Shown piece by piece: positions 62,189 to 64,000 of a stretch of DNA of 64,000 bases (position 1 is its first letter; each line of letters opens with the position of its first letter). The stretch is from an uncultured Mucilaginibacter sp. (GTDB lineage Bacteria > Bacteroidota > Bacteroidia > Sphingobacteriales > Sphingobacteriaceae). The position numbers and the translations under genes were made by a program. Below the pieces are notes generated by a model, which did not search any database, was not told where the DNA came from, and worked only from the letters and a program-made list of their open reading frames with translations. The stretch is from assembly GCA_913775265.1 (NCBI GenBank), contig CAJYJH010000056.1, positions 1 through 64,000 of the forward strand, in the 5' to 3' direction.

Positions 62189-62617
62189 TTAGTTATTCGG
62201 ATCAAATTCCACAATCCATTCAATGCCATATTTGTCCCGGAACATGCCTGCATAAGTACCCCACGGACTGTCACCGATAGGCCCTTCAATAGCACCACCA
62301 GCCGACAAGCCCTCAAAAATGTGATCGGCTTCTTCGCGGCTCCCAGCAGCCAGATGTATTTTAGAACGGTTCTCGTTTTCGTTAACCCGGCCCATAAATG
62401 CAGGTACGTCATTTGCAATCAGCACGTTGTTTTGGCCAACGGGGAAGCTGATGTACATGATTTTGTTGGCATCCTCATCGCCCACCACAAATTCTTCGCT
62501 TTGTAAGTCTTTAAATCGAACAATCTTGGTAAACTCTCCGCCCAAAACTGACCGGTAAAAAGAAAACGCTTCTTCGGCATTGCCGTTAAAATTGATCCAC
62601 GGATTGATTGCTTTCAT
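62189..62617 (-). CDS. VOC-family (PhnB/glyoxalase-like) protein
   Basis: A 142-residue protein of the vicinal oxygen chelate fold. The start MKAINPWINFNGNAEEAFSFYRSVLGGEF and the C-terminal WGTYAGMFRDKYGIEWIVEF are typical of the PhnB subgroup. Such proteins bind divalent metal or hydrophobic ligands; no reaction can be assigned. It is a lone gene between the FAD monooxygenase and the LytTR pair. Confidence 0.88.
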   Translation of the reverse strand: MKAINPWINFNGNAEEAFSFYRSVLGGEFTKIVRFKDLQSEEFVVGDEDANKIMYISFPVGQNNVLIANDVPAFMGRVNENENRSKIHLAAGSREEADHIFEGLSAGGAIEGPIGDSPWGTYAGMFRDKYGIEWIVEFDPNN

Positions 62618-62735
62618 TTTGTTTGGCGGGTTTATGGTTTTGATAAATAACCTTTTTAGAAGTACTAATATAGCTTAAATGAAAACGATCGAAAATACCT
62701 TTATCAATAATTTCTCATCTATGATTATTGGCCTC

Positions 62736-63437
62736 TCAAACCTTCCCCCGCCAATCCTTAATCAAGTCCGTATAACTATCGCTAACCGGAAGTTCTGCGT
62801 CTTTTAAGAAAACCTTTTTGTTTTGTACAGACAGGATTTTATTGATGGCCACGGCATAGCTGCGGTGAATACGTTTAATGTGGTCGGCGGGTAGTTTTTC
62901 TAATAGGGCTTTCATCGTCATCAGGGTAAGTATACGCTTACCGTCCGAAAGGTGGATTTTTACATAGTCCTGCATGCTTTCCAGGTATTCTATCTCGCTC
63001 ACCTCAATTTTAACCATCCGGTATTCGCTGTACACATAAATGCTGGCATGGTTCTTTTCGTTTTGATGGCCGTTTTTATACCGGTAAAACTCGGCAGCTT
63101 TATGCGCAGCTTTCTCAAACCGCTCAAAACTGATGGGTTTTAACAAGTAATCCACCGCTTCCAGTTCAAAACCTTCTACCGCAAAATTGCGGTAAGCGGT
63201 GGTGAATATGATAATGGGTTTGGTTTCTAACGAGCGCACCAGGTCGAGGCCTGTGATGTCGGGCATATTGATGTCGATAAACAGTACATCTATAGCATGA
63301 TAGCGCAAAAACTCGGCCCCTGATATAGCATCTTCAAAAGTGCGTACCAACTGCAAAAAAGACAATCGCGATACGTAATTGCTAACCAGTTTTAACGCCA
63401 GCGGTTCATCATCAATAGCAATGCAGTTTAATGTCAT
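62736..63437 (-). CDS. LytTR-type response regulator
   Basis: A 233-residue response regulator. Receiver domain (1-120) with Asp9, Asp10 and phospho-acceptor Asp55 in VLFIDINMPD, then a LytTR DNA-binding domain (about 140-233) with YVYSEYRMVKIEVSEIEYLE and ending DLIKDWRGK. It is paired with the LytS-type kinase gene upstream; the two overlap by four bases (ATGA). Target genes are not identified. Confidence 0.93.
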   Translation of the reverse strand: MTLNCIAIDDEPLALKLVSNYVSRLSFLQLVRTFEDAISGAEFLRYHAIDVLFIDINMPDITGLDLVRSLETKPIIIFTTAYRNFAVEGFELEAVDYLLKPISFERFEKAAHKAAEFYRYKNGHQNEKNHASIYVYSEYRMVKIEVSEIEYLESMQDYVKIHLSDGKRILTLMTMKALLEKLPADHIKRIHRSYAVAINKILSVQNKKVFLKDAELPVSDSYTDLIKDWRGKV

Positions 63438-64000
63438 GCGTTATTCACTTGTATTTGAAGGTCAACGATATAAAAGCTGTTCTGTTCTAAGATGGTTAAG
63501 GTATGCTTGCCAGGGTAAAGGTGGTTTAAACGGTGCTTCGTATTTTCTAAGCCAACACCGGTACGGGGCATTTGGTTCTGATGGGCAAATACTTGGTTTT
63601 TGCAAAGCAGCCGTACCGATTGCGGGAGGATATTGATGGCGATATCAATGTCTGACGGCATATTTTTACTTACTCCATGCTTAAAAGCATTTTCTACAAA
63701 ACTCATCAGCAACAAAGGCGATATGGTTTTGCCTTCGGCAATGCCATTTACGCTGAAGTTAACAATAGTGCTATCGCCAAGGCGCAGCCTTTGCAGTTCG
63801 ATATAGTCTTTAATACAGCTGATGTCGTTTTCGAGCAGTACAAAGTCGGCCGTTACCTCGTCGGTCACATAACGCATGATGTTGGAAAGCTTGAGGATGC
63901 TTTCGGCCGTGTGCTCGTCGTTCATCATCGCGAGCGTGTAAATATTATTGAGCGTGTTAAACAAAAAGTGCGGGTTGATCTGTGCCTTTAAAAACGATAG
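63434..64000 (-). CDS. LytS-type sensor histidine kinase, C-terminal part (partial)
   Basis: The gene enters from the right edge. The frame is open from 64000 and reads LSFLKAQINPHFLFNTLNN, the His_kinase motif whose His in INPHFLFN is phosphorylated, followed by an HATPase region with VENAFKHGVSK (N box) and GVGLENTKHRL. Membrane and sensor parts are outside the window. The ATG at 63964 is internal and not the start. Its stop overlaps the LytTR regulator start. Confidence 0.93.
   Translation of the reverse strand, partial: LSFLKAQINPHFLFNTLNNIYTLAMMNDEHTAESILKLSNIMRYVTDEVTADFVLLENDISCIKDYIELQRLRLGDSTIVNFSVNGIAEGKTISPLLLMSFVENAFKHGVSKNMPSDIDIAINILPQSVRLLCKNQVFAHQNQMPRTGVGLENTKHRLNHLYPGKHTLTILEQNSFYIVDLQIQVNNA

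Noticed and set aside
63434..63964. Complete short kinase starting at the ATG at 63964
   Set aside because: The frame continues to the window edge and the His motif lies upstream of that ATG.

Overview
This 64 kb window is chromosomal DNA from a Bacteroidota bacterium, most likely family Sphingobacteriaceae (Mucilaginibacter/Pedobacter-like; this is inference). The support is a SusC/SusD pair led by an expansion-family ECF sigma factor and FecR, the long PurF-like paralogue, the fold III arginine decarboxylase, DUF3072 and HipA-like/DUF3037 genes, and promoters that fit the Bacteroidota TAnnTTTG -7 box rather than TATAAT. I see no transposase, integrase, phage gene or CRISPR array.

Layout. 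1-7.1 kb: the 3' part of a complex I operon (nuoH partial, nuoIJKLMN). 7.3-19.3 kb: housekeeping genes (PurF-like enzyme, LysE-type exporter, sugar MFS carrier with dCMP deaminase, Cmk, ArfB, LpxR-like deacylase, an untracked 52-aa basic protein, Lon, a TPR protein). 19.3-21.7 kb: a pdxH-nuoC-nuoD operon on the minus strand, so two complex I subunits are separated from the rest. 21.8-25.9 kb: YqgE, deoxynucleoside kinase, TrpS, PlsC-GatC and a sugar O-acetyltransferase. 26-28.7 kb: a four-PAS histidine kinase. 28.9-33.6 kb: a likely metal-handling operon (DUF305, His/Met-rich outer-membrane protein, Cys/His-rich small protein), a stand-alone propeller protein and a split YeeE/YedE transporter. 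33.7-37.8 kb: arginine decarboxylase, a Crp/Fnr regulator, a single-domain response regulator, a GT9 enzyme and DUF3072. 38.3-45.6 kb: ECF sigma, FecR, SusC, SusD, closed by a strong terminator. 45.7-53.1 kb: MOSC, DUF3037 and HipA-like kinase, an exported alpha/beta hydrolase, a VIT/vWA/plug/TPR/DUF2135 mosaic protein and an acyltransferase. 53.35 kb: initiator tRNA. 53.5-64 kb: an accessory, regulator-rich stretch with three tandem SDR genes opposite an HxlR regulator, a GNAT-MarR operon, Crp/Fnr, amidase, AraC, FAD monooxygenase, a VOC protein and a LytTR two-component pair that runs off the window.

Most notable observations: (i) the middle SDR of the tandem trio has lost both the catalytic Ser (to Ala) and Tyr (to Phe), so it looks like a pseudoenzyme next to two intact paralogues; (ii) a SusC-like TonB-box/plug fragment is embedded in a VIT/vWA protein; (iii) several genes have a TAnnTTTG box ending only 4-8 nt before the ATG, which implies leaderless or nearly leaderless mRNAs; (iv) clear inverted-repeat operators lie in front of the HxlR/SDR and GNAT-MarR units; (v) the nuo genes are split. 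Start codons were moved inward from the longest frame where signal peptides, conserved N-termini or promoter boxes required it.
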